DNA from: Mycobacterium basiliense | GTDB taxonomy: Bacteria > Actinomycetota > Actinomycetes > Mycobacteriales > Mycobacteriaceae | DNA length: 64,000 nucleotides | NCBI RefSeq assembly: GCF_900292015.1 | Contig: NZ_LR130759.1 | Coordinates: 806,001 to 870,000 of the forward strand | Reading direction: 5' to 3' | Shown here: positions 35,707-44,194 of the stretch, piece by piece | Layout: each line of letters opens with the position of its first letter | Numbering within the stretch: the first letter of the stretch is position 1 | Notes under the pieces: generated by a model | What the model was told of the DNA's origin: nothing | Seen by the model: the letters and a program-made list of their open reading frames with translations, nothing else | Databases searched by the model: none | Translations under genes and position numbers: made by a program

Positions 35707-36501
35707 ATGCACAACAATGGGCGGATGCTCGGAGTGATCGGTGGCAGCGGCTTCTACAGTTTTTTCGGACCCGATGCTCGCAGTGTCCATCCGGACACCC
35801 CCTACGGTTCGCCCAGTGCCCCGATCACGATCGGCGCCATCGCCGGACATGAAGTCGCCTTTCTGCCCCGCCACGGCGCGCTGCACCAGTATTCGGCGCA
35901 CACCGTGCCGTATCGGGCCAATATGTGGGCGCTGCGCGCGCTCGGCGTCCGGCGGGTGTTCGCCCCGTGCGCGGTCGGCAGCCTGGACCCGCAGCTGGGG
36001 CCGGGTGCGGTGGTGGTGCCCGACCAGCTGGTGGACCGCACCAGCGGCCGAATCGACACCTACTTTGATTCCGGCGGTGTGCACGCTGCTTTTGCCGATC
36101 CGTACTGTCCGACGCTGCGGAGCGCGGTCACCGGGCTGCCCGAGGTGGTTGACGGCGGCACCATGGTGGTCATCCAGGGCCCGCGCTTTTCCACGCGCGC
36201 GGAAAGTCGGTGGTTCGCCGCGGCCGGGTTCAGCTTGGTCAACATGACCGGATATCCGGAGGCGATACTCGCCCGTGAACTCGAACTATGCTATACGGCA
36301 ATCGCTTTGGTTACCGACATCGATGCCGGCGTCGGCGTTGGTGAGGGTGTGAAGGCCGCCGACGTGTTTGCTGAATTCAGAGGAAAGATTGATATGCTCA
36401 AGCAGCTGGTGCAGGCGGCAATCGGTCGGGTCGGCGCAGAGCGCAGTTGCAGCCACTGCCTGATGCACGCCGGTGTCATCTTACCGTTCGAGTTGCCATG
36501 A
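35707..36501 (+). CDS. pnp: 5'-methylthioadenosine phosphorylase
   Basis: A 264-residue purine nucleoside phosphorylase-family enzyme, the same length as Rv0535. It has [14 protein letters not shown] (phosphate site), [23 protein letters not shown] and [18 protein letters not shown], ending with [33 protein letters not shown]. It cleaves methylthioadenosine to adenine and methylthioribose-1-phosphate for methionine salvage. The start MHNNGRMLG is conserved; an ATG at 35725 is internal. Only 16 bases separate its start from that of menA on the other strand. It overlaps the next gene by 4 bases. Confidence 0.93.
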   Translation: MHNNGRMLGVIGGSGFYSFFGPDARSVHPDTPYGSPSAPITIGAIAGHEVAFLPRHGALHQYSAHTVPYRANMWALRALGVRRVFAPCAVGSLDPQLGPGAVVVPDQLVDRTSGRIDTYFDSGGVHAAFADPYCPTLRSAVTGLPEVVDGGTMVVIQGPRFSTRAESRWFAAAGFSLVNMTGYPEAILARELELCYTAIALVTDIDAGVGVGEGVKAADVFAEFRGKIDMLKQLVQAAIGRVGAERSCSHCLMHAGVILPFELP

Positions 36502-37538
36502 AAGTGCTGCTGACCGGCGCGGCCGGATTCATCGGATCTCGGGTGGGGGCGGTGCTCAGCGCCGCGGGCCATGACGTTGTCGGCGTGGATGCGTTGTTGC
36601 CTGCCGCGCACGGGCCAAACCCGGTGTTGCCGCCCGGGTGTCACCGGGTAGACGTCCGCGATGCCGATGCGATAGCGCCCTTGCTGGCCGGTGTGGACCT
36701 GGTGTGTCACCAGGCGGCGATGGTGGGTGCGGGCGTGGATGCGGCCGACGCCCCCCTGTATGGCGCCCACAACGACCTGGGTACCACGGTGCTGCTGGCG
36801 CAGATGTTCGCGGCCGGTGTCCGGCGCCTGGTGCTCGCGTCGTCGATGGTGGTCTACGGGCAGGGCCGCTACCAGTGTCGCCAACATGGCCACGTCGACC
36901 CGCTACCCCGGCGGCGCAGCGACCTGGACACCGGCGTGTTCGAGCATCGCTGCCCGGCTTGTGGGGAGCCGGTCGGCTGGGTACTTGTCGACGAATCGGC
37001 CGAGCTGCGGCCGCGTAGCCTGTACGCGGCCAGCAAGACCGCCCAGGAGCACTACGCGCTAGCGTGGTCGGAGTCGACGGGCGCCTCCGTGGTGGCGCTG
37101 CGCTACCACAACGTCTACGGCCCCGGCATGCCGCGCGACACTCCCTACTCGGGAGTCGCGGCGATCTTTCGCTCGTCATTGGAAAAGGGCGAACCGCCAC
37201 GGGTTTTCGAAGACGGTGGTCAGATGCGTGACTTCGTCCACGTCGACGATATAGCCGCGGCCAACCTCGCCGCGGCGCATCGTGTCGAGGGCGAGGCCAA
37301 GGGGTTTACCGCAGTGAATGTCTGCTCGGGGCGGCCCATCTCGATTCTCGAAGTCGCCACCGCGCTGTGTCATGCCCGGGCCGACTCGGTATCACCGATC
37401 ATCACCGGGCAGTACCGCAGCGGCGATGTGCGACACATCGTCGCCGATCCGGCGCGTGCCGCCGAGGTGCTGGGCTTCCGCGCCGCCGTGGAACCGCGCG
37501 ACGGATTGCGCGGGTTCGCGTTTGCGCCCCTGCGCTGA
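36498..37538 (+). CDS. galE3: NAD-dependent sugar epimerase (SDR; GalE3-like)
   Basis: A 346-residue extended short-chain dehydrogenase. It has the NAD motif TGAAGFIGSRVG at the N-terminus, LASSMVVYG (catalytic Ser) and YAASK (Tyr176/Lys180). An inserted cysteine cluster, Cys127-x2-His130 and Cys152-x2-Cys155 (HRCPACGEPVGW), looks like a small zinc-binding module; actinobacterial dTDP-rhamnose/galactose-type epimerases carry similar inserts. The sugar substrate is not known. It corresponds to Rv0536. Its ATG overlaps the pnp stop (ATGA), so the two are co-translated. Confidence 0.9.
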   Translation: MKVLLTGAAGFIGSRVGAVLSAAGHDVVGVDALLPAAHGPNPVLPPGCHRVDVRDADAIAPLLAGVDLVCHQAAMVGAGVDAADAPLYGAHNDLGTTVLLAQMFAAGVRRLVLASSMVVYGQGRYQCRQHGHVDPLPRRRSDLDTGVFEHRCPACGEPVGWVLVDESAELRPRSLYAASKTAQEHYALAWSESTGASVVALRYHNVYGPGMPRDTPYSGVAAIFRSSLEKGEPPRVFEDGGQMRDFVHVDDIAAANLAAAHRVEGEAKGFTAVNVCSGRPISILEVATALCHARADSVSPIITGQYRSGDVRHIVADPARAAEVLGFRAAVEPRDGLRGFAFAPLR

Positions 37539-37544
37539 CGGTGG

Positions 37545-39218
37545 CTACTGCGCGGAGCCCGGTGGCCGGTAGATCTTCGGCCGGACTGGGCCGGTGGTCT
37601 CGGCGGAGCGGAAGATTCGGGGCGACCCGGTGGGCTCGGACAACACTGGGGTGGGCGTGTCGTCCTCAACGGCGCCCGCGTCGGGGGTGCGGAACTGGGT
37701 CGTCTTGGCCTCCGACGGCACCGCGGCGCCCCCACGGGCAGACCAGGGTCCGGGCCGGCGCGCTCGGCGTGGGCGTCGGCGGGGTTGGTGAGATCGCGTG
37801 GTCTGAGGTTGTCGTCGGCTGATGGCGACGGCGGCGGCAACGCCGAAGGCCAGGCCACACAGTGTCACGTCGAAGACACTGGTGATCTGTTGGGCAAGAT
37901 TGTTTCCGTAGACCGGGTTCGGCACCACACCGGGGGTTGGGGCGAAACGCGGCGCGAGCAGGACGCCGACGAGGACGCGAGCAATGGTGAGCGTGAACAG
38001 CAGGCCAGACAGTGACGAGAACAGTCGCGCCGGTAGCGCGGCGGTGACCATGCTGGCCGCATTGACCCGAAGCCAGATTGCCAGCACCCCGGTGGCCAGA
38101 TCGAACGCGGCCAGCGTCATGGTGTCATAACGCGAGTAGGGGAAGTTCAACATCACCGCAGTGGACAGGTCGGTGAGCCTCATCACTGCCGAACCCAAGC
38201 ACCATACCGCGATGAGTAACAGCCCGTTTCGGGCCGCCGCCCGCCAAATACCCTGGTCGATAGGCTGGTGTTGGGCGGACCGGGGCAGTATCAGCGGCGC
38301 GAATATCGCGGCGCCCGCCGCCCAGGCCAGATAGCCTTCATAGCCGACTCCCGCCGTCGAGGTGTTTTGCGCAATGCCGTGGAATGCGTCGATCTCGCGC
38401 CCGATCGGAAGAATCCACACGACCATGCCCGCTGCCAGTGTCGATGCCCCCAGCCCAATGGTGGACAGGCGATATTCCGCGGTGCCCTTCAGCAGCCATC
38501 GGGAGGCGATCAGCACTGCCGCCAGGGCGACCACACCGTAGACGACGGCGGTGTCGATCACCGCCAGGTTCTGCTTGCCGAATCCGGAGGCGGGTTCCGA
38601 GGGTGTCAGCGCGTATCGCACCCGCCAGGCCAAGTTGAACCCGGTGCTCAGCGCCGCCCCGAACATCGAGGCGTAGCCGATGATTCGGGCCGCCAGCAGC
38701 CAGCGCTGATGCCGGTCGTCGTCGGCGGCGGACGGGCCGGTAGTCGGCGGCCGCGCACTCAGCAGTGCGCCGGCCAGCCCCAGCCAGCCGCCCGGCCCAA
38801 CACCACCGGGCACGTGGACCGTTCCTCCGGAAATGATCGTTTGGAAAACGTCGTAGACGACGAACGCCACCAGCAGCAGCAGATAGGGAACGTTGAGCCC
38901 CAGACGGAGCCGGCCGACCAGGGTTGGTTTGGGGTCGCCCAGGTACGGCACGGCGACGGCCACCAGGGACAGCAGCGTGACCAGCAGCAAGACCCCGAAC
39001 AGGTACGGGTTGCTGCCGGGGATTCGGAAACCGAAATATAGGTTCCACGGGAAGAACAGCGCGGTGACGAGCAGCGCACCGCCGGTGAGGTCGAGCATCT
39101 TGTTTCGGCGCGCCAACGGGTCGGGTGCTTGGCCTTGGTCGGCCGAACTGGGCGGCGGCTGCGTCGGTGGCGCGCCCGCGATGGGGCCAGTAGGCGTGTC
39201 GTCGCTGCTCAGGCTCAC
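37545..39218 (-). CDS. Large integral membrane protein of unknown function (Rv0537c-like)
   Basis: A 557-residue protein. A Pro-rich N-terminus (about 45 residues) is followed by about twelve hydrophobic helices, the first being GGALLVTALFFPWNLYFGFRI. A long Pro/Arg/Thr-rich C-terminal tail covers about 460-557. It has no recognisable catalytic motif. M. tuberculosis Rv0537c is shorter (about 477) and, as I recall, lacks part of the tail. It converges with galE3 (6-base gap). Its role is unknown; position next to glycosylation genes is only suggestive. Confidence 0.82.
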   Translation of the reverse strand: MSLSSDDTPTGPIAGAPPTQPPPSSADQGQAPDPLARRNKMLDLTGGALLVTALFFPWNLYFGFRIPGSNPYLFGVLLLVTLLSLVAVAVPYLGDPKPTLVGRLRLGLNVPYLLLLVAFVVYDVFQTIISGGTVHVPGGVGPGGWLGLAGALLSARPPTTGPSAADDDRHQRWLLAARIIGYASMFGAALSTGFNLAWRVRYALTPSEPASGFGKQNLAVIDTAVVYGVVALAAVLIASRWLLKGTAEYRLSTIGLGASTLAAGMVVWILPIGREIDAFHGIAQNTSTAGVGYEGYLAWAAGAAIFAPLILPRSAQHQPIDQGIWRAAARNGLLLIAVWCLGSAVMRLTDLSTAVMLNFPYSRYDTMTLAAFDLATGVLAIWLRVNAASMVTAALPARLFSSLSGLLFTLTIARVLVGVLLAPRFAPTPGVVPNPVYGNNLAQQITSVFDVTLCGLAFGVAAAVAISRRQPQTTRSHQPRRRPRRARRPGPWSARGGAAVPSEAKTTQFRTPDAGAVEDDTPTPVLSEPTGSPRIFRSAETTGPVRPKIYRPPGSAQ

Positions 39219-39533
39219 GATGCCCCCAAGAGATCAAGGTCGGTTCCGGCCGGCTCTGGTTCGGTCCGACGCCGAGGGAACCCCCTGCTGGACCCGCTGC
39301 GTTGTTCGATTGCGAACATATTCTCCGTTCGGACGATGCGGCATTGGCTGAAATCAAGTGATCCGCGGACGGGTTGCGTGATGACCGTCCCGAACAACTT
39401 GAGAATCCAGTTACGCTGCGCTCATAGGGAAACCTTGTCGCCCGAATTGATGAATACTGCCGACGCTATTGCAGTGTAGTGATGCTGGACATTGCTGGTT
39501 GTGGGGTGTGGCCAGCCGAAGGAGAACCGCTAG
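39219..39533. promoter_or_regulatory. Divergent promoter region between the Rv0537c-like and Rv0538-like genes
   Basis: 315 bases without a supportable gene. A perfect 16-bp palindrome TGTTCG-ATTG-CGAACA lies at 39303-39318 and could be an operator for an unknown regulator. GAAGGAGAA at 39520-39528 is the ribosome binding site for the ATG at 39534. No clear -10/-35 pair was identified. Confidence 0.4.
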
Positions 39534-41474
39534 ATGGACGTTGTGTTGGGGGTGGCGGTCGCGGGTCCGATCGCGCGCTTGGCGCTCGTCGGCGCGGCCG
39601 CCGAGGCTAGTTCCGTGATTGACCAGTCCTCGGTCGATCTGGCCGACGACGCGGTTTTGGTGCTGACGGAGACCGTGGTCGGCACGAACCGTTTGCTGGT
39701 CGACGAGGGTCACCGGCTGGTTGCCACCCGGCTGTGCTGGTCGGATCAAGGCAAAGCCGATGAACTGCGGGATGCGCTGGACAGTTCCGGGGTGCAAGAC
39801 GTTGCGGTGTTGTCCGAGTCGGAGGCCGCCACCGCGTTGCTTGGGGTGCGGGGCTCGGACTCGGCGGTTCTGCTGGTCGGCGAGGAAACGGCCAGCTTGT
39901 CGATTCCGGGCGCGGGGGACGCACCGCCCACGCTGCTGGCCGCGACGCCGGTTGAAGGCGACGCCACATCGACCTTCGACACTTTGATGGCACGGTTCGA
40001 CGACCAGGCCGGCACCCCCGATGAGGTGTTGCTGGTGGGTACCTCCGACGAGCAAACCTCCGTGATTGCCGACCAGTTGCGTGGCGCATCGACGATGCGC
40101 GTGCAGATTCCCGAAGACCCCACCTTCGCGCTGGCTCGCGGGGCGGCGATGGCGGCCGTCGCCGCGGGTTCGACGATGGCTCAACCGGCTGTGGCCGCAG
40201 ACGCCACCACTTACCTGGCGCCCGCGGCGGTGGTGGATAGCAATCGGGACGAGGACGGGCAGCTGGCGTACTCCCAGGCCGCCGATGACGAGTTGCTTCC
40301 CGCCGATGGTCTGGACGACTATGACGGCTACCCGGACGATTATGACGAGTATGGCGATTATGACGACGAAGCGGGCGCGGCGGCACGGCCACGGCTGAGT
40401 TCCCGGTCGCTGCTGATCAGCAACGCCGTCGTCGCATTCGCGGTCATTGGGTTCGCGTCGTTGGCGGTGGCGGTGGCGGTGGCCATCCGGCCGACTGCGG
40501 CCGCGCAGCCCGTCGAGGGACATCAGAATGCCCAGCCGGGCAAGTTCATGCCGCTGTTGCCAACCCAACAGCAAGCGCCGGTACCGCCGCCGCCGGCCGA
40601 TGAGCCGACGGCGGGTTTCCAGGGCGGCACCATTCCCGCGGTGCAGGGTGTGGTTCCTCGACAGGGAACGTCACCTGGGACGGGCGGGCCGCCGGTGGCG
40701 CCGGCTCCCGCGCCGGCCCCCGGCGTGGTGCCCGCTCCGATCCCGTTGCCGGTTCCGATCATCATTCCGTGGCCGGGTTGGTCGCCGGGGGTGCCCACAC
40801 CACCGACTGCACCACCGACGACCACGGTGACCACGCCGCCGACGACGACTAAGCCGCCGACCACCACGGTGACTACGCCGCCGACGACTACGCCGGTGAC
40901 CACGCCGCCGACGACAACCAAGCCGTCGACCACCACGGTGACCACGGCACCGACCACGCCGGTGACCACCGCACCGACCACCCCGAAGCCGACAACGGTG
41001 ACGCCGACAACGGTGGCGCCGACAACGGTGGCGCCGACGACGGTGGTTCCGACGACGGTGGCGCCGACGACGGTGGTTCCCACGACAGTGGCGCCGACGA
41101 CGGTCGCTCCGCAGCCGACCCAGCAGACCATCGCCCCTCAGCCCACGCAGCAGCCGACCCAGCAGACCATCGCCCCGCAGCCCACGCAGCAGGCCCCGCA
41201 GCCGCCGTCGGGTGGCGGTTCGTCGGGAGGGGGTTCGTCGGGTGGCGGTTCGTCGGGTGGCGGGTCCTCGGGAGGGGGTTCGTCCGGTGGCGGGTCCTCG
41301 GGAGGGGGTTCGTCGGGTGGTGGTTCGTCGGGAGGTGGATCCTCCGGTGGCGGGTCCTCGGGTGGTGGTTCGTCCGGTGGTGGTTCGTCCGGTGGTGGTT
41401 CGTCCGGTGGTGGGTCCTCGAGCGGTGGTTCGTCCGGTGGCGGCGGGCACTCCTCAGGAGGTGGCGGTCACTGA
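39534..41474 (+). CDS. Pro/Thr-rich and Gly/Ser-repeat membrane protein (Rv0538-like)
   Basis: A 646-residue protein in four parts. Residues 1-220 form an actin/ASKHA-like or unknown globular domain starting MDVVLGVAVAGPIARLALVG. An acidic stretch follows (DDYDGYPDDYDEYGDYDDE, about 260-280). A single membrane helix (ISNAVVAFAVIGFASLAVAVAVAI, about 292-315) comes next. The extracytoplasmic tail is first Pro-rich, then PTTT/TTVAP repeats (about 420-545), and ends in about 20 GGGSS units. Rv0538 is shorter (548). The tail looks like a cell-wall-spanning, mannosylatable stalk. The exact repeat count may vary among strains. Confidence 0.88.
   Translation: MDVVLGVAVAGPIARLALVGAAAEASSVIDQSSVDLADDAVLVLTETVVGTNRLLVDEGHRLVATRLCWSDQGKADELRDALDSSGVQDVAVLSESEAATALLGVRGSDSAVLLVGEETASLSIPGAGDAPPTLLAATPVEGDATSTFDTLMARFDDQAGTPDEVLLVGTSDEQTSVIADQLRGASTMRVQIPEDPTFALARGAAMAAVAAGSTMAQPAVAADATTYLAPAAVVDSNRDEDGQLAYSQAADDELLPADGLDDYDGYPDDYDEYGDYDDEAGAAARPRLSSRSLLISNAVVAFAVIGFASLAVAVAVAIRPTAAAQPVEGHQNAQPGKFMPLLPTQQQAPVPPPPADEPTAGFQGGTIPAVQGVVPRQGTSPGTGGPPVAPAPAPAPGVVPAPIPLPVPIIIPWPGWSPGVPTPPTAPPTTTVTTPPTTTKPPTTTVTTPPTTTPVTTPPTTTKPSTTTVTTAPTTPVTTAPTTPKPTTVTPTTVAPTTVAPTTVVPTTVAPTTVVPTTVAPTTVAPQPTQQTIAPQPTQQPTQQTIAPQPTQQAPQPPSGGGSSGGGSSGGGSSGGGSSGGGSSGGGSSGGGSSGGGSSGGGSSGGGSSGGGSSGGGSSGGGSSGGGSSSGGSSGGGGHSSGGGGH
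41212..41443 (+). repeat. 15-bp tandem repeat encoding Gly-Gly-Gly-Ser-Ser
   Basis: About fifteen units of a degenerate 15-bp repeat (GGTGGCGGTTCGTCG and variants) encode (GGGSS)n at the C-terminus of the Rv0538-like protein. Unit variants mix GGA/GGC/GGT and TCG/TCC. It is preceded at 40800-41110 by degenerate repeats encoding PTTT and TTVAPTTVVP. Confidence 0.9.
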
Positions 41475-41505
41475 GCGGCAGGCCGACCACCCCTAAGGTC
41501 AGTGC

Positions 41506-42162
41506 ATGTCCGGCGATGTGGTGACGGTGGTGCTGCCCTGCCTCAACGAGGAGGAATCCCTGCCAGCGGTGCTGGCCGCCATTCCGGCTAACTACCGGGC
41601 GCTGGTAGTGGACAACAACAGCACCGACGACACGGCCGCGGTGGCCAGGCGGCACGGTGCCCAGGTGGTTACCGAATCCCGCCCGGGCTACGGCGCTGCG
41701 GTGCACGCTGGGGTGGTCGCCGCGACGACTCCGGTGGTGGCCGTGATCGATGCCGACGGCTCGATGGATGCCGGCGACTTGCCTCGGTTGGTCGCCGAAC
41801 TCGACCGGGGAGCGGACCTGGTGACGGGCCGGCGCCGTCCGGCGCCCGGACTGCACTGGCCGTGGGTCGCGCGGGTGGGCACCGTGGTGATGAGCTGGCG
41901 GTTGCGCACCCGCCACGGGCTGCCGGTGCACGACATCGCGCCCATGCGGGTGACTCGACGGGAGGCGCTGCTGGATCTGGGCGTCGTCGATCGACGGTCG
42001 GGCTATCCGCTGGAACTACTGGTTCGGGCCGCGGGCGCCGGCTGGCGGGTGGTTGAACTCGACATCCGATACGGCCCTCGGACGGGCGGCAAATCCAAGG
42101 TCAGCGGTTCGCTCCGGGGCAGCATCATTGCGATCCTGGACTTCTGGAAGGTGATCTCGTGA
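41506..42162 (+). CDS. Family 2 glycosyltransferase (Rv0539-like)
   Basis: A 218-residue cytosolic GT-A glycosyltransferase of the dolichyl-phosphate-sugar synthase type. VTVVLPCLNEEESLPAVLAAIP is the nucleotide-sugar site, VVDNNSTDDT follows, then the metal-binding DADGSMD (DxD) and GRRRPAPG. There are no C-terminal membrane helices. It probably transfers a sugar to polyprenyl phosphate or another lipid; donor and acceptor are unknown. The ATG at 41506 lies 31 bases after the repeat protein. It overlaps the next gene by 4 bases. Confidence 0.9.
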   Translation: MSGDVVTVVLPCLNEEESLPAVLAAIPANYRALVVDNNSTDDTAAVARRHGAQVVTESRPGYGAAVHAGVVAATTPVVAVIDADGSMDAGDLPRLVAELDRGADLVTGRRRPAPGLHWPWVARVGTVVMSWRLRTRHGLPVHDIAPMRVTRREALLDLGVVDRRSGYPLELLVRAAGAGWRVVELDIRYGPRTGGKSKVSGSLRGSIIAILDFWKVIS

Positions 42163-42821
42163 GTCACCTACCGGTGACGGTGCTGGTGGTGGCCAAAGCA
42201 CCCGAACCCGGCTTGGCCAAGACGCGGCTGGCCGCGACCGTCGGTGACCAGGTCGCAGCCGAAATCGCCGCGGCGGCCCTGCTCGACACGCTCGACGCGG
42301 TAGCCGCAGCCCCGGTGGCCGCGCGGGTGGTTGCGCTCACCGGCGACCTGGACAACGCCCCACATGCCGCCGAAATCCGGCGCCGTCTCGAGACGTTCAC
42401 CGTGATCGGACAGCGTGGTGCCGACTTCGCCGATCGCCTCGCCAACGCCCACCATGATGCGGCGGACGGCTACCCGGTGCTCCAAGTTGGCATGGACACC
42501 CCGCAGGTGAGCGCCGGCCTGCTGGCCGATTGCGCCCAACGGCTGCTGGAAACGCCGGCGGTGCTCGGTCTTGCCGACGACGGAGGCTGGTGGGTGTTGG
42601 GAGTGCACACGCCGGCCGCGGCGCAATGCCTGCGCACCGTGCCCATGTCACGGCCCAATACCGGCGAGCTCACGCTTAAGGCGTTGCGCGACAGGGGTAT
42701 TGACGTGGCTACCGTGCAGCGATTGGCTGATTTCGACGTCTTCGACGATGTCATGGTGGTGCGCGACGCCTGCGGTCGGGACAGTAGGTTCGCTCGGGTC
42801 ACACGCTCGGCCGGACTCTAA
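42159..42821 (+). CDS. DUF2064 / TIGR04282-type GT-A-fold protein (Rv0540-like)
   Basis: A 220-residue protein with a nucleotidyltransferase-like fold. VLVVAKAPEPGLAKTRLAATVG is the family signature, and LQVGMDTPQVSAGLLADC and GLADDGGWWVLGV carry the conserved Asp residues. These proteins usually pair with a family 2 glycosyltransferase, exactly as here (GTG overlapping the upstream TGA). The joint pathway is unknown. Confidence 0.88.
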   Translation: MSHLPVTVLVVAKAPEPGLAKTRLAATVGDQVAAEIAAAALLDTLDAVAAAPVAARVVALTGDLDNAPHAAEIRRRLETFTVIGQRGADFADRLANAHHDAADGYPVLQVGMDTPQVSAGLLADCAQRLLETPAVLGLADDGGWWVLGVHTPAAAQCLRTVPMSRPNTGELTLKALRDRGIDVATVQRLADFDVFDDVMVVRDACGRDSRFARVTRSAGL

Positions 42822-42830
42822 GGCTGCCGG

Positions 42831-44183
42831 CTACCAGTTCGTAAAGATGATGCTGTTCAACAGCAGAGCTCCGACGGCGTTGACCGCCAGCCACACCCGG
42901 TGCGACCGCGCCGTCAACAGCGCCGGCGCGGTAGTCAGCCACATGGTGAACGGCAGCCAGATCCGTTCGGTCTCGGCCTTGCTCAGCATGCTCACGTCGG
43001 CGACCACGATGGCTGCCAGCATCCCGAGCAAGAGTAGGTGAAAACCCGAGCGGCGGCCGATGGCGTCTCGGTCGAATATCCGGCTGATACCGGCGACACT
43101 GCCCAGCCCGATCGCGCAGACCACACACGCCAGGTTGGCCCACGACCAATACTGAAACGGTCGGTCGTGCGCGATCCCTTGCCAATATCGTTGCTGCACA
43201 AGGGTGTAGCCCTCAAACCAGGAGAACCCAGCGACCGCGAATGCCACCGCCACCGCCACCGCAGCCAAGACGGCCGGTCCCAACGCCCGCAACGCGGTCC
43301 GCCAGTTGCGCGCCGATGCCAGTACCGCCAACGCGGGCAACCCCATCAGCAGCAGGCCGTAGTTGAGGAAGATGCCCCAACCCAGCAGCAGGCCCGCTCC
43401 CGCTGACGTCAGCGCCGGATGCGGCGACGCACCCCGCGCCGCTACCGCGAGCAGCGCAATACCCCATGCCGCGACGCCGGCAAAGTATCCGTCGGCCGAG
43501 ACGGCGACCCAGATGGCCGTGGGCGCCACCGCGACAAAGGGTGCGACCCGCCGCGCGGTCCGCTCATCGGCGAGCGCGCGCACGGCGATTACCATCGCCG
43601 CCGCCGCGCTCGAGCCGACCAGCAGGCACAGCAGCCCGGCCCAGGCGCCGCCACCCAAACCAATGCGATCCAGCCACACGAACGTCAGCAGCGCTCCCGG
43701 TGGATGGCCGGAGACGTGCGTGACCCAGGAATGCGGCTGATAGTCGACGATCCGGCTGGCAAATGAACGCAAAGTCGCGGGGATGTCCGCGATACCGGGG
43801 ACCTCCCACAGGTACTCGTCCTTGGTGGTCAACCGTCCGGCGAAACCGCGCTGCCAACCGTCGATCATGGCCAGCGAAAGCGCCCAGGCGCACGCGGTGG
43901 CCCAGGCGCCGACGGCTAACAAACGCCAGGAAAGCCGTTGCGCCACAATCGGCCCCCACACCACCACGCCCATCCCGATAACAATCGCTGCCACCGTGCC
44001 CCAGCTGGCGTGGATGTCCCAGTAGCCGAAGATAGGCGCCGCACCGGCTCGCGAAGCAAAGCGCTCCAGGCCGATGTCCCGGCGCGGGTTGACGCCGATG
44101 GGCAACCGGGGCAACACGAACGCGGCTGCCACCAGGACGACCCCGACTACCACGGCCAAAGCTTCCCGGCGCGCAATCTTCAC
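42831..44183 (-). CDS. Polytopic membrane protein, GT-C-like (Rv0541c-like)
   Basis: A 450-residue membrane protein with about twelve helices. The first is EALAVVVGVVLVAAAFVLPRL. The loop after helix 2-4 contains DEYLWEVPGIADIPATLRSFASRIVDYQPHSWVTHVSGHPPGA. An acidic residue in the first large loop plus multi-helix topology suggests a GT-C polyprenyl-linked glycosyltransferase, but no family is certain. The GTG start at 44183 matches the 449-residue Rv0541c. It is the last gene of the minus-strand run that includes menE. Confidence 0.8.
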   Translation of the reverse strand: MKIARREALAVVVGVVLVAAAFVLPRLPIGVNPRRDIGLERFASRAGAAPIFGYWDIHASWGTVAAIVIGMGVVVWGPIVAQRLSWRLLAVGAWATACAWALSLAMIDGWQRGFAGRLTTKDEYLWEVPGIADIPATLRSFASRIVDYQPHSWVTHVSGHPPGALLTFVWLDRIGLGGGAWAGLLCLLVGSSAAAAMVIAVRALADERTARRVAPFVAVAPTAIWVAVSADGYFAGVAAWGIALLAVAARGASPHPALTSAGAGLLLGWGIFLNYGLLLMGLPALAVLASARNWRTALRALGPAVLAAVAVAVAFAVAGFSWFEGYTLVQQRYWQGIAHDRPFQYWSWANLACVVCAIGLGSVAGISRIFDRDAIGRRSGFHLLLLGMLAAIVVADVSMLSKAETERIWLPFTMWLTTAPALLTARSHRVWLAVNAVGALLLNSIIFTNW

Positions 44184-44194
44184 GATTGCTCAGC

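Noticed and set aside
39303..39318. SOS (LexA) box
   Set aside because: The half-sites are in the opposite order (GTTCG..CGAAC) to the actinobacterial LexA box (CGAAC-N4-GTTCG), so it is only an unassigned palindrome.
38338..39357. Minus-strand ORF of 339 codons in another frame of the Rv0537c-like gene
   Set aside because: It overlaps the membrane protein in the wrong frame and is Arg/Pro-rich, typical of high-GC frame shadows.
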